Notes under the pieces: model-generated
Told to the model about the DNA's origin: nothing
The model's input: only the letters and a program-made list of their open reading frames with translations
Database searches by the model: none
Origin: Fragilaria crotonensis
Lineage: Eukaryota; Bacillariophyta; Fragilariophyceae; Fragilariales; Fragilariaceae
Length of the DNA: 25,840 bases
Assembly: GCA_022925895.1 (NCBI GenBank)
Contig: JAKSYS010000782.1
Span: 1-25,840, forward strand
Reading direction: 5' to 3'
Position numbers and translations under genes: made by a program
In this document: positions 10,201-20,774 of the stretch, in pieces
Numbering within the stretch: the first letter of the stretch is position 1
Layout: every line of letters begins with the position of its first letter

Positions 10201-13200
10201 CGTAATACCGATGTTGCCAAGCGAACAATTCGTGCCCATGCTCTCCGTCCGAAAAATCGCATAGGAAACGCTCCCGAATTCCCCGTCGGCCACCGATGAT
10301 GTCTTGGAGAGCAGAATTGCTTCCTTGTCAAGAACAACTTCGCGCTCCCTGACCGCCGACAAAATCGCTTCGCCCACGCCAACAAAACCAGCTGGAGGGG
10401 AGAAAGTAAATGGCTCTGATCCTTCCCCTCCGAGTATCAAGCGCAGTTTCTCTTTTCGGTTAAAGCTGACACAAGCGTATACTCCTCCACACGGCCTGAA
10501 ACCATCCCCCGAGAACGCAACCCCCATGCCAACTTCTTCGCCCTTCCCATTCAAGGTGAACGACACAATCTTCTCGTCCATGTCAACAAGGCATCCAACA
10601 ACATCACCTTCCTTCCATCGGCAGCCCCACTCTGTTGCGCTTGCATGCCAGCGATACCTTCGCCATCCATCAAATGCCCACGAGCTTGGGCCATCACCAC
10701 ACCCGTCACCTCTCTCGGCGTGGCAGTGGCCGGAGAAACTACCATCTGCCCATCCTATTTGCAAGCACCCTGCGGTTTCGAGGATCGCTTCATAGTACCA
10801 CTTTCCAGAGGTCAAGAGGACGCCCTTGGTTCCAACAGAAGAAAACCCACCAGCCGGAAGGCCAGAAATTGAGAGAGTTTTCGAGTTGATGATGGATCGC
10901 CCAGATATAAACCTGACTGGCGTGACTGAGCCGCACCACCCCCGCGGCTCTTCCACGCTTGTCGATGAAACGTCTCCGTCAGCGGCTGTCGCCACTGTGG
11001 CGCTGGCAGGCGCTTCTGCGGGTTGAGTTGGACTTTGTTCTCGTTCTGATACTCTGGCGACGTCGGACTCCTCGTCCGGTTGCGGTTGCTCTTCGTCATC
11101 ATCTTCTTCGTCCTCATCCTCGTCGAAGTCAGCACCATCATCGTCGTCTATTCCCTCGTCTTCTTCACTGAGTCGCACGCCGTTTGATAGAATCCAAGTC
11201 AACGCTTCGTCGACATTATTTTGCGTCGCAGCTAGGGCTTCCGCACACCATCGACTAGGGAAGCCCATCTCCAGTAACTGACGAAGCAAGTGGCTCGATC
11301 GTTCACTGCGATTACTGCGACGACGGGAAGCGCCGGCGGCCGAGCGTTGCATCACACGGTCGCGCTCGCGTTCTTCAGCCAGAAGCCGCTCCATGTCACC
11401 ACCTCTTTCAAGGCAAAAGTGTACGGCCGCCTCAATGTTTGTTCCCCCTGTACGTCGAAGCGCAAGCTCCGACCAGGACCGAGGCAACCCGAGCTCGAGC
11501 ATCTGTGCAATCGCTGCTTCGCGCAGGTGAGACGCGGCAGTAGCAGCTGCTTCGCTTTCTTCTTCGTCTTCGGTACTGTTTGAGCTCACCGAAGACTGCG
11601 AAGTCGCACGTCGTGAAGAGGGCGCATCGCCGCGAGAGGCGCGGCTCAGATTAGAGTCCTCGTGCCCGCTCGACGGCATTGTTGCGCTTGCTGCATCGGC
11701 GCATACTTCTTGTGGACCATCATTTTCCTCCACTGCTTCAGATTTCCTGGTTTGTCTAGCGTGGATTTCATTGGCTCGACGAAACCACGACTCTTCCACT
11801 GCAATTTCCAGTGTGGATCGTCTGACCTGAATTTCTGCAAGCATCGTAACAAAGTGAACGTATCTGCCTTCGTGAACTGGGAGGGATGCGAGGGACTCGA
11901 CTCCGGCTGGCTTCAATACCTTTGTCGAGAGGCATTCCTGTTTTCCCGCCAGGTGCAACAGTTCTGACAGTATCGCTCGGGATCCATCGTGGCTCTTGAA
12001 TTCATCGAGCAATCTGTCGTCAGAAAGTAAGACAATAGCAGCACGCAAGGTTAGGATGGAGGCATGCAAACATTGGATATGCTCTAGTTTGAATGTCCCG
12101 TCAACTGCAATTTCCTGAGAGGTGGTTGCAAAGAAAGCTAGCGCAGAGGGAAGCGAGGCATGAAGAAAGGTGATCACGGGGAAACTGGGACCAAGCACGA
12201 GAGGGATCTGCTCAGCTTTTGCTACGTCCGCGAGAGGAGAGCGAAGTGCTCTCACAGTAAGCGTGACTTTGGACAGCGCAGAGCTCAGATGCGGCTTATT
12301 TGAACGACGCCTTTCAACAAGAATAACCTCACACATTCCTGTTTTCGTATCGATGTTACTCATGACACCAGCTGCCGCTTCTGATCGACATAACCCAGCA
12401 ACTATGCCCTCCGTCCCTGTACCCACGACGTGGTGAGACGCCACCCCACCTGCAGCATTTGACGACCCCGAACCTGCGGAAGACTTGCTGCTGGGTGTCG
12501 ACTGTGCGTCTTGTGATAACGAGGCTGCCGCAGCAGGTTTGAGCAATACATGCGTCCCTGGACCGAGAGCAGTGATAGATCCCGCAAGAAAAGCAAGAAC
12601 ACCGAGCGAGAATGCATCCGAGGACGTAACATCTGCTCGGTCGGCAATTTTCCTCACTATCACCCTGTCGATAGCTTTTCTCCACTCATGGCAACCTGGA
12701 GAATACAATGAGCGCATACACGCAATGGATTCGCTTGCTACAAGCGATTCATCCCCGTGCAATGAATTCGCCTGCACATCATTGGCTTCTCCAACAATTT
12801 TGAACAGTCCTTCAACAACGCGGTCATCGGCAGTGGCCAGGGAAAGCAGAGTCGGCAAGAAACGAAGGATTCGGGCTCGGTAATGAGCAGGGATCCTCAA
12901 GTCGAAACTCCTCAAGACCACACCATCAACATCACCGCCTGGGGCCCTGTGAATCGAAAGTCCGATCGCGGAGAACATTACGTCCATCCAGTGTCCCAAA
13001 TTCACGAGAGCCTTCGAGGCCTCAGCGGACCACACGACACAGTGCATTACGTCAAGCCAACGCGAAACATACAGATCAAACGCTAGTCCGCCTGTGCTAG
13101 TCAAGCTTTCATAGTGTGACCCACTTGGGAACGGCGCCTTCCCCGACGACATGGCCTTGCTCCCAGCCTTCGTGGGTGTACTTGTTGTGCCGCCGACCGC

Positions 13201-16200
13201 GGCAAACATGCCCTTCTCGAACAAATGCGATAAACTTGGACGCAATGGTTTCGCAGCGGCTCGCTTGCGCTTTGCTTTCTCGCTCTGATTGCTGTCTGGC
13301 ATCGTGATATTGACCCAGGAGTTGTATTGATCGTCACCTTGGGCACCGAGGTAACGATCGAGACCTTCGCGGACAGCTGTCTCCATTAAAGGCACGACTT
13401 CCTCGACCTCATTCAGCAGGAGGCCAACACAGCCGCACAAGGCGGCGGAGATGCTGTCGCTGTTGGGATCAACATCTGATTGCCGAGACCACTGACATGT
13501 CTGATAGGTCAGTGTGTGAGACACTGACACAGCCGTCAGGACAACGGTACGCGCAACATCCCGCTGAATAAGTGCTCTCATCTCTGCGACCAGGAACTCG
13601 TTTTCCGTCTCATTTGAAGGCAGCCCTTCGCACTGCGTGGATCTAAGTGCTGCTCGGTTGCTTGATGAGATAACAGACAGAGAATCGAGGATTTGACTTC
13701 GAAGTACTACATTCTCAACATCGCTCGAAAGCATAGCAGTAGCGAACACAGGGAGAATTGAGAGTAGAGATGATTCACGGTCGACATTCGACGTGGTCGT
13801 GGAGGAACTTATTTGGCATAGAACTTCCCCGATATTCGCAACGATACTGTGCACTGAGCTCCGGATTTTATTCCTCAAAAACAGCCCCGCCCCCGATAAA
13901 CGCGCCATGTAGTGGTTCCCGTTGTCGATGTATCGGCGACCCGCCAGTCGAGATGTGGAAGTTTTTTTGCTCGCCAAGCCCCGACCCAGAAAGCGCGGAA
14001 TCGCAACAGAAGTGGATTCAAACGCTACGACCATCGCCGTGTTCAACTTATCACGAGGAGGGAGAACATCTTGAACCTCCGTCAACGCAACATACCGAAG
14101 AAAAGCGCGGCGCATCGACGCGGCGAATTCGTCTGCGAGGAGCTTGAGATCGTCCTGATGGTGCACCGCGGCAAAGAACAACGTGATTGTGCTTATAATG
14201 TCCTCACTGTCAATGGGATGATCGGTCGACGGTTGCAGTGATAGCAGGAACCGTGATACAGCGACAACGTGCTGACAGCGCATCACACCCCGCTCCTTCA
14301 TGCTCAATCCCTCAGGTCCATCTGACAACGCTGCGCGAACTTGACTATCCATGATACTCAAGGCACTGTTCCAGAGATTATCCAGGGCACCAAAGTGACC
14401 CCGAGAAAAAAGCTCACCAATGCCACTGTGATGAAAAAGTGATGCCATAACATGCAGTCTTGCCTCGGTATAATCATCTGGACAGAGGGAATGAAATGAA
14501 CCCCTCCTGCAATTATTCGGAGCTACGTTTCCATCCAGTTTCGCGATCTCAGCAACAAGAGACGAAGAGCTGTTTGTCTCCGGTGCAGTTGGAGGTGCAA
14601 CAAAAGCTGATGACGATAACACTGCGGCTGTGCGTCCTCGTCCGCTGTAGAGTTCTCGTAGAGAATCCAATGTTTTCTCCATTATATGACCGTCGGTATC
14701 TACGAATCCCTCACGGAATGGGGCACTTGTAAGAAACGAGAGACAGCGCACTTTCCTTTCTTCTTCTTCGTCACCTTCAGAACGTACTGCGTGGTCGCCA
14801 GCGGCATCGTTACCGAGGATCATAGCGAGGTGACCATGCGCTAACCGTAGGATGGCTTGACTTCGAGTAAAATCGTTATTCTCTGACGTCAGATCCGTCG
14901 AGTTCACTGGCTCCCGGTCCGATAGGAACAATCCCGCAATGTGTCCTGTCGTGCGATATTGCACATTTCGGTAGGTACCTTCGAATTTCATAGCATCGAG
15001 ACCAAGCCTAGCGGATACGATGCACGACGACGACGATTCTTCTGTCGCAGATGTGGTTCCCTCTTCGACCCCGTCGGTCCACTCCTCAACAAAATGAACT
15101 AAAGAACCGTAAACTGTGCCGGTAATGGAAACCAGTCCGTTCTTCGACTTTCCAGTAGTTCCAATCCCACTACCAACGAATCCGATGATACCTTCGTTGT
15201 CGCTAAGCTTGCTCTTGAAATTTACCACATATTCTTCAAATTCATTCACACCATTTCCTGAAGAGCCAGTCGCTCGTATCACCCATTTCCCCTCTTTCAT
15301 TGCGCTTGAGAACAAACTTTGCTGATCATTGATCACGGTGTCTAAGCGTGTGATGCATTCCGTCAATCTAGACAAGAGGTGTAGGGCGAACCGTGCTGAG
15401 AGCACTGGTATTGACGGAGGCAGCAAACACACAGCAGCGGCAATACTGGGTAGGATGGTATTCAAGGACAAGTTCCGATCACCAACGTCCCCCGAATCGA
15501 TGCTATCGATGATGTTGCCTAGAATGCTGTCAACGAACTCGATTGAACCCCAGGACAGCACGCTGTTGTGGTTACGAATCCTGGTCATTTGGCTGGAAAA
15601 CCCTTCAAGGCTCGATTTCGAAGAATGGTTCGGTCCTGGAAAGTATCCCGCTCCCCCAGCGAATTGTTCGATACCTACGTTGGTATGCTGTCCCCCAGAA
15701 CGTATGCCACTCTCCACCTTGAGAAGGGTGACCATATCATCGCGCTGATACAGCCCAACTGCTGGATACAGTTTTGCATCAAGAGGGAGACCTTCAAAAG
15801 CGATACCCCAATCCTCAAGAGTGCCGCCACTTGACGTCTGGCGCCGCGGGGATGACAGAGTTGGCGACAGCGGATCAAGCGAGAATGACCCAGCCGACGG
15901 ATTCACATCTTTCCACGTACTGAAACTTAGGGTACCAGCGTCTGTATCAAGCGTTACCACTATGATCGACCCTGTTCTGAACGTAGCACCATAGTCCCCA
16001 CGAATCTTCCGGCGGTCGTGCCAAAGCGCTTGTGTTCCGATGACGCCCCATCCATATTTGTCTCCGCCGACGTATGTTCGCACGCTCGCCTGGGCTGTAG
16101 CAACTCCCACAAATACATGCCCCCTCTCACAGCGATCCAAACGCACCGCCCACCGGTGAACGCCACTTTTCGGGTTGTAGTACGTAGACGAAACAACTGT

Positions 16201-19200
16201 TCCCCAAACTTTGGACGCCCGCTGGTGAGCCGACGATCCAGTCGAGGACGATGATGAATCAGCAGAATCCGACAAAATGGCGATGGAATCAGAGCACTTA
16301 GTTGAGTCCAGTTGAAGAGAAGACGACGGGCTTCCGCTTACACGCAGTGATTCTGACCCAGGCACGGACGCTGGTGAGCTGGCTGCTTCATCAGCCTCAA
16401 AGTGAGAGCACGCATAGAGACCATCCCAAAGGATACCGCGAACACAGCATCGGTGGCAAATCGCCATACTTAAACGTCGCAAGAACCGAAGACATGCCCC
16501 ACTTGCTTTGAGTGACGAAAAATACAGCAGCGTCACCAAGGAGCAAGAAAACTCAGATCTTTCGGAATCGGCCACATCAGTATCCCTTGCTAATGATCCT
16601 GCACTCTCCAACTCGGGATTGAAGCACAGTGGCCGGGGTACAACATGGTCAAGTAAATCTGTGACGCAGAATCGACGACAGAGAATGTCAAGCCGATACA
16701 ATTGAGATTCGTCCTCCGTCGTTGGTAAGGACGAGAGGGTGTCGAACGAACCGAAGTGTTGAACTGTCGATGCATTCGAAAAGCAATCCCTGACGAGGTT
16801 CCCGAGCAGCGCCTCACGATCCGAAGTCGATGAAGTCGTCAGGGCTGTGCATTCTCCCCACGCTGTCAATGATTCACAATACAATCGCAAGGGCATGAAT
16901 AAATCCTCTACCTCACCCTCGTCATCACCAGAAACGAGGGTTGGCAAAGAACGGAACTCGCTGACTGATAGCAGTATAGAAAGCGCAGCATCCAATTTTT
17001 CCAAAACGGACGTTGGAAGCAGTCGCGATATACGGCTAAAGAATGCCACACCGCCATCCTCCAACGCATGGCGATCCAACCGAACTGAAACACAAAATTG
17101 CATGAACGTTCGGAACGATTTCAACGCAAGTAACGTGCAGTAGGAATAAAGTTTGACTCGATTCTTCCAGTCATCGGTTTTTTTCTTTAGTGACTTGATA
17201 CGCATCGCAGCATCCCAACCTGCTGCTGCTGCCTTCCTCGACATACCTTTGCTTTCCAGAGATTCAGCTTGTGTAGACGTCGACCGCACCGACGCAGCCA
17301 AATTTCTACTGTCGGTAGGATAACGAAGTCTCATTGCGAGCGTCACTGCATCGTTGTCCTGTTCGTCATCATCGGATAAAGGAGTATCGTTTCCGTCATG
17401 ATCGTCACTCTCGGCAGCATGTGCTTCATCGTCCCTTGCACATTCCGCTGTTCCGCAGAGATGGCTTCTCTCAGGCCTTCTATGGCTTCCTTGCGGCTTT
17501 CGAAGCAGAGAACGACAGTGGCAACTAACAGTTGGAGGGAAGCGGCTGTGCGATTGAATTCGTCATCCATATCAACCTTCCTATCGTCAGAGAGTTGCGC
17601 TTCTGATCCGAACAACATGCATCCCATACCTCCTGGGACTGTCCCAGACTTGATACCGTTTTCGCCGCTTCGCTGCTTCCTTCCTTGTGCTAAATGGCCT
17701 GTTACTGCTCCCAGAGTGTTTTGAAGCAGACGAACGAGTGCCAGGGAAGAAGGAACTGTTCCAAATTTCGAAAGTGCAGAGGGATCAAGGCATGGGTGGA
17801 GGCTAGCGGCAGGGTCGCTTTTGTCATCAACATCGGTGACAGAATCCAACGAAGACCAGTACGGATAAATCGAAGGGGGCATAGGCAAGTCCGGCAGTGC
17901 ATCAAGGTCGTTCAAATTGGGATGATCGCTATCCGAAAAGTCAAATTTTGAGCGGCTGCTACGTCTTGACTCTGGCTTTGGTGTACTCAGCAGTATATCA
18001 TCGTCCTTGTCGTCTTCAGGTCCTTCGCTACTCTGAAAATTGCTTCCTGGTGCTTCGGCAAACCCAGTGTGATCAGACAAACTCATAGCCAGCGCCTGTC
18101 GAAGGATCGAGTCCCCAGCGTCCTCTTCATCATCATCGTCGTCGTCATCGTCGTCCTCGTCATCCTCGCCCTCGTGGTCGTCATCATCGTCGTCAACGAC
18201 TTCAGGACTTGGTTCGCTCTCGTCCTCTTCGTCCGATGAGGAGCTTTCATCATCAAGCTCAACATGAGGGGCGTTATCCTCGTGGGCGTACCTGTCTAAA
18301 TTATGATCGCTGTCGTTGTCATTTGTACTATCGCTGTCGGAGCTATCTTGCTCGAGGCCGCCAGCAGCAAGTCGCAAGGCCGCGCGATCAACGCCATCGG
18401 CAACAGCGGAAATGATCTGATTGAAGACTGTCGGTCTCAAGAGATCATTTCCAATGTTGTCATCGTCGTCGTCATCATCATCGTCGCAACCCTCGTCATC
18501 CTCTTCGTCTTCTTCTTCATCCGGATCATTGCCCTCGACAGCCTGATCCTCGTGATTCGGCAGTGTATCGTCTTCAACAACCACAGCACTCGGTTCGCTT
18601 GCATCGGTAGGAACAAACGGAGCAATTGGGATGGTGATATTATCGTCATCTTCGATCGAAGATCCAACTGTTTTCTGCTGCTTCCTGTCAACTCTGACCA
18701 CTTTAGCTTCTTGCTCAGCCCTAGCCAGAAGCCTAGCCTTCTGAACATCAATTCGATCCTCGTATGCTGAAGCTGCATCTCCAAGATACTTGAGGACCTT
18801 CTCGTCCAACGAAAAGGGGCCCTTCTCGACATTTGATCGCATCAAGCTCAAAATGGCACCCACTTGCAATGCCGGTACATCGCTAGGATCATGGCGTCGT
18901 TCGATTGCACGCGACTCTGCCTTCCCTTGAGACAGATCCGGTACCTCGGCACCATCGTGGTCCAATCCTGTTAAGACCGACAAAACTGCCAGCAACAGAC
19001 CGTGCAAGGCATCTTCCTTCAACCCGTCACAAACATCGCGACATACAGTACCGATGATGCTCTCTAAGATCCCATCATTCTTCGGGTTATCAATCTCATC
19101 GTTGTCAAACGCCTTGTGGTGCAAGACATTCTTGTGCAAATCCGATCCATACAGACTTTTCAAGTTCGCAACTAGTTGAGGGGGCGGCGTTGCTGCGGCC

Positions 19201-19609
19201 TTTTGTGATTTGATGGCGACAATCTTTTCGTGGTGCCTCAAGATGCGTTGCACGGTCGCTTCAGAGAAGGCATTCTCGGTGTCAGATGATCCATCCAAAT
19301 CTTTCAAACCGAAGGCATCCATGTACTTGTCAGAGGAATCAATCTCATATTCCGCCAAGGAGTGTGCTTGTTCTATCAAAGCTGACCTGGTAATCAAGTT
19401 GGGTCGGCTGGAAAGAGCATTCGGTACCAATTCATCCTGATGGCATCAATAAAGTAAGCAATATAGTACCAGCAGTATAAATCCTACAGCAGCCTCGAGA
19501 TATCACTCACCCTGATCCGATTAGCACGATAACTCGCTCCATTGGGCTCCGAGTCGATGAGCGTTTCGATTGCACGTTCACGACCTGACGGTAACTGCTC
19601 TCCTGACAT
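4209..19609 (-). CDS. Giant HECT-type E3 ubiquitin ligase (UIM, UBA, SPRY, MIB/HERC2, HECT)
   Basis: About 5,100 residues, coded 19511-19609 plus 4209-19436 after removing one intron and bridging three one-base frame breaks. It should take ubiquitin from an E2 as a thioester on its HECT cysteine and pass it to substrates. Visible in order: a UIM (DSILRQALAMSLSDH, about residues 474-489) after acidic tracts; SPRY 1 (nt about 15730-16215); two UBA domains (nt 11400-11530 with MLELGLPRSW, and 11170-11305 with LLEMGFPSRW); SPRY 2 (nt 10390-10930); a MIB/HERC2 domain split by a charged insert (nt about 8190-8665); SPRY 3 (nt 6965-7615); and C-terminal HECT (nt 4209 to about 5340) with GEGVNDYSGPYREVF and the catalytic Cys in ASTCFFSLTLPPYS (codon 4353-4355). 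I see no RCC1 repeats. UIM and UBA suggest ubiquitin-chain binding, SPRY suggests substrate binding. The ATG at 19609 follows an in-frame TGA. HERC1/HERC2-like is the nearest description; orthology is not established. The ligase assignment is near certain, the exact chain less so. Confidence 0.9.
5223..5227 (-). other. Frame break 3 of the ligase, in an A5 run (minus strand)
   Basis: Upstream of here the ligase is read in one frame (…CDVVLWQRGTADK) and downstream in another (RAFKVKLIGEGVNDYSG). Adding one A to the five-A run on the minus strand gives a continuous TADKKRAFKVKLIGEG, exactly at the start of the conserved HECT signature. An intron of suitable phase is not apparent. Sequencing or assembly error is the simplest explanation. 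Confidence 0.75.
8335..8590 (-). other. Charged low-complexity insert within the MIB/HERC2 domain
   Basis: This stretch codes for about 80 residues rich in Glu, Lys, Asp and Ser (for example EREKSEREREKKALEEQ and FKKKKRTK). It lies between the opening of the MIB/HERC2 fold (REGCVVTRGLDWDD) and its remainder (IGTVLSIEPWDG, VRWQLTGEEGIYRYG, RFDICHV). It is in frame and without stops, so it is probably a disordered loop with an NLS-like end. It shows no splice-site pattern that I would trust. Confidence 0.6.
10252..10256 (-). other. Frame break 2 of the ligase, in a T5 run (minus strand)
   Basis: The frame carrying UBA and SPRY 2 runs into unrelated residues after YAIF, while the next frame begins SDGEHGHELFAWQHRYYG. 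One additional T in the five-T run of the minus strand joins them as SVSYAIFSDGEHGHELF. The open frames overlap by about 380 nt here, so the exact repair site rests on which residues look conserved. A 53-nt GT-AG segment just upstream would also restore phase but removes plausible coding sequence. Confidence 0.7.
11085..11165. repeat. Acidic-tract microsatellite between UBA 2 and SPRY 2
   Basis: The plus strand is a degenerate run of TCATCTTCG/TCCTCG triplets coding on the minus strand for an Asp/Glu tract (DDDDGADFDEDEDEEDDDEE). It follows the second UBA domain and is probably a flexible acidic linker. Triplet runs like this change length easily. Confidence 0.7.
17433..17435 (-). other. Frame break 1 of the ligase, near a G3 run (minus strand)
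   Basis: The N-terminal frame reads ISAEQRNVQG and then drifts to a stop at 17343-17345. The next frame is already open here and reads DDEAHAAESDDHDGND into the large central frame. One extra G in the GGG run (plus-strand CCC 17433-17435) gives AEQRNVQGDDEAHAAESDD without interruption. The exact base is less certain than at the other two breaks, because the flanking sequence is acidic and poorly conserved. Confidence 0.6.
18115..18200. repeat. GAT/GAC triplet microsatellite coding for Asp/Glu tract before the UIM
   Basis: On the plus strand this is a run of CATCATCGTCGTCGTC-type triplets. On the minus strand it codes for long Asp stretches broken by Glu and Gly, immediately N-terminal to the UIM of the ligase. 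Mixed GAT and GAC codons show it is not a freshly expanded pure repeat. Confidence 0.8.
18455..18530. repeat. Second acidic triplet microsatellite in the ligase N-terminus
   Basis: A second GAT/GAC/GAG triplet run codes for DEEEDEEDDEGCDDDDDDDD on the minus strand, about 90 codons before the first tract described at the UIM. The two tracts give the ligase N-terminus a strongly negative charge. Confidence 0.75.
19437..19510 (-). other. 74-nt GT-AG intron of the ligase
   Basis: On the minus strand the donor GTGAGT starts at 19510 and the acceptor ATCAG ends at 19437. Splicing joins …SYRANRI-R to DELVPNALSS without a frame change in sense, whereas unspliced sequence meets an in-frame TGA at 19448-19446. 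The length is typical of diatom introns. Confidence 0.8.
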
Positions 19610-19748
19610 GACAATGGTTTTTTGTCAGTTGGTACGACGGGCGTTGTTGTTCCTCGATGTCGACGACTTGGTCTTCGTTAGCGTTTGCAGACGGATTGCC
19701 GCGGAGAGTAATCGGCGAGGAAAGACTCTCGCAACATATAGATTATGT

Positions 19749-19805
19749 GTACTTGTACTGTACCAGGTACTATGAACATATAGCTCATACCTGGTATACA
19801 AGTAC
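19749..19805. repeat. Imperfect long inverted repeat (hairpin) upstream of the ligase
   Basis: The left arm 19749-19769 (GTACTTGTA, CTG, TACCAGGTA) pairs with the right arm 19788-19805 (TACCTGGTA, TACAAGTAC): 18 paired bases with a three-base bulge and an 18-nt loop. It lies about 140 bp upstream of the ligase ATG at 19609. It would sit in the promoter or leader, or inside an intron if the basic upstream exon is real. Confidence 0.65.
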
Positions 19806-19870
19806 TGGTAGGGGCATATGCATTATTGACAATTATATATACTATGAAATACACGTGGTATGCTACATAC

Positions 19871-20056
19871 TTGATCCTCCGTACTCTCAGTATTCAATCC
19901 ACTCAATACTCCTACCGCCGCCTTTGATGCTGCACCAGCCTTTCGCTTTACAACTTGCATCGTGCCAGGAGGTCCCGGAATATTTGCTTTCGGACTAGTT
20001 TTTCTTTCATGTTTAAGGACTTTTTTCAAAACCGTTTCTTTTTTTCTGCGTGCCAT
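19871..20056 (-). CDS. Possible basic 5' exon of the ligase or separate small gene
   Basis: An ATG at 20056 opens 62 codons (MARRKKETVLKKVLKHERKT… ending NTESTEDQ) followed exactly by a good donor, CAA|GTATGT (19870). The peptide is strongly basic with an NLS-like start and Gly/Pro/Ala-rich middle; I recognise no domain. The acceptor GAGAGCAG ending at 19595 would splice it in phase to LPSGRERAIETLIDSE of the ligase, giving a 276-nt intron and replacing the first five residues of the 19609 start. An alternative acceptor near 19675 would give a short separate protein ending after about 77 residues. The exon looks real because of the donor position; its partner is uncertain. Confidence 0.4.
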
Positions 20057-20154
20057 GACGTGATAACCTTGGACATCAACCGAAATTGAAAACGTGATGA
20101 GCAAAACAAGTCCATCGATTCATATGCAAGTTCTATATACATTCATAGAAACTC

Positions 20155-20273
20155 CGGAAGAAAAAGCAAGTAAAAGGAAGAAAGGAAAAAATCTGGAAGA
20201 AAAAAGAAGAGAAAGGAAGAAAGAAAATATTCCGTGAAGAAAAAAGGAGAAAAAGGAAGAAAAAGAGAGAAGC
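20155..20273. repeat. Polypurine tract A (degenerate GGAAGAAAA repeat)
   Basis: The plus strand is almost entirely A and G, built from degenerate GGAAGAAA and GGAGAAAA units with few interruptions. It codes for nothing convincing: the minus strand gives only a Phe/Ser/Leu run. It lies in the spacer between the divergent ligase and DUF3067 genes, upstream of both. Confidence 0.8.
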
Positions 20274-20430
20274 TCTACTCGCTCATTTGGAAACGTGTGT
20301 GGCATGGTCCAAAATAGGCTTTTAAAGCAGTGTATACCTCGCAGCACTAAGGTGAATTTTATGTACGACACGTTTTATATGTTCGAGTTCGTATCAACGA
20401 AACTAAAATTCTACGACTTGCAACGTAGTA

Positions 20431-20562
20431 AGCGAAAGGAAGCAAAAGGGAGAAAATAGGAGAAGCTGTTTAGAAAAAAGGAGAAAAAGGGAGAAACTAG
20501 AAGAAAATTGAAGAAGCTTCAATTTGCTTAAGTAGAAGAAAGAAATTAGGAGAAAGAAATCT
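20431..20562. repeat. Polypurine tract B (related to tract A)
   Basis: A second A/G-rich block of the same unit type (GGAGAAAA, AGAAGAAA) lies about 160 bp beyond the first and on the same strand. It has more pyrimidine interruptions (for example AGAAGCTTCAATTTGC) and looks like an older or diverged copy of the same repeat. Confidence 0.75.
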
Positions 20563-20762
20563 GCGGACTTTCTTCTTCTATAATAAAATCCGTCAAATCA
20601 GAAAATGATAATTGTCCATTGTACTTGAGTACCTACGAATACCAACATCATGCAACCAATTCGATCAGTCTATTTTGTCCGTTTGGCGTGGCAATCTGAT
20701 ACACAAAAAGTCCTGTAGAAGAAATACTAGGATAAAAGCAGAAATTCCGGAACCTCCAGTTG

Positions 20763-20774
20763 TACTGTACAGTA
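20763..20774. repeat. 12-bp perfect palindrome TACTGTACAGTA
   Basis: A self-complementary 12-mer lies in the non-coding spacer. Its core words (TACAGTA, GTAC) recur in the other intergenic regions of the window, which suggests a recurring motif rather than a single accident. Confidence 0.6.

Noticed and set aside
10239-10291. A 53-nt GT-AG intron at the second frame break
   Set aside because: It restores phase but removes coding sequence that reads smoothly (SVSYAIFSDGEHG) once a single T is added; it is also short and has a weak donor.
18303-18770. Plus-strand open frame with long Val/Ile runs resembling membrane segments
   Set aside because: The hydrophobic runs are the antisense reading of GAT/GAC triplets that code for acidic tracts of the ligase.
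20120-20371. Minus-strand Phe/Ser/Leu-rich frame as a membrane protein
   Set aside because: It is the reverse reading of a degenerate purine repeat and has no other sign of coding.
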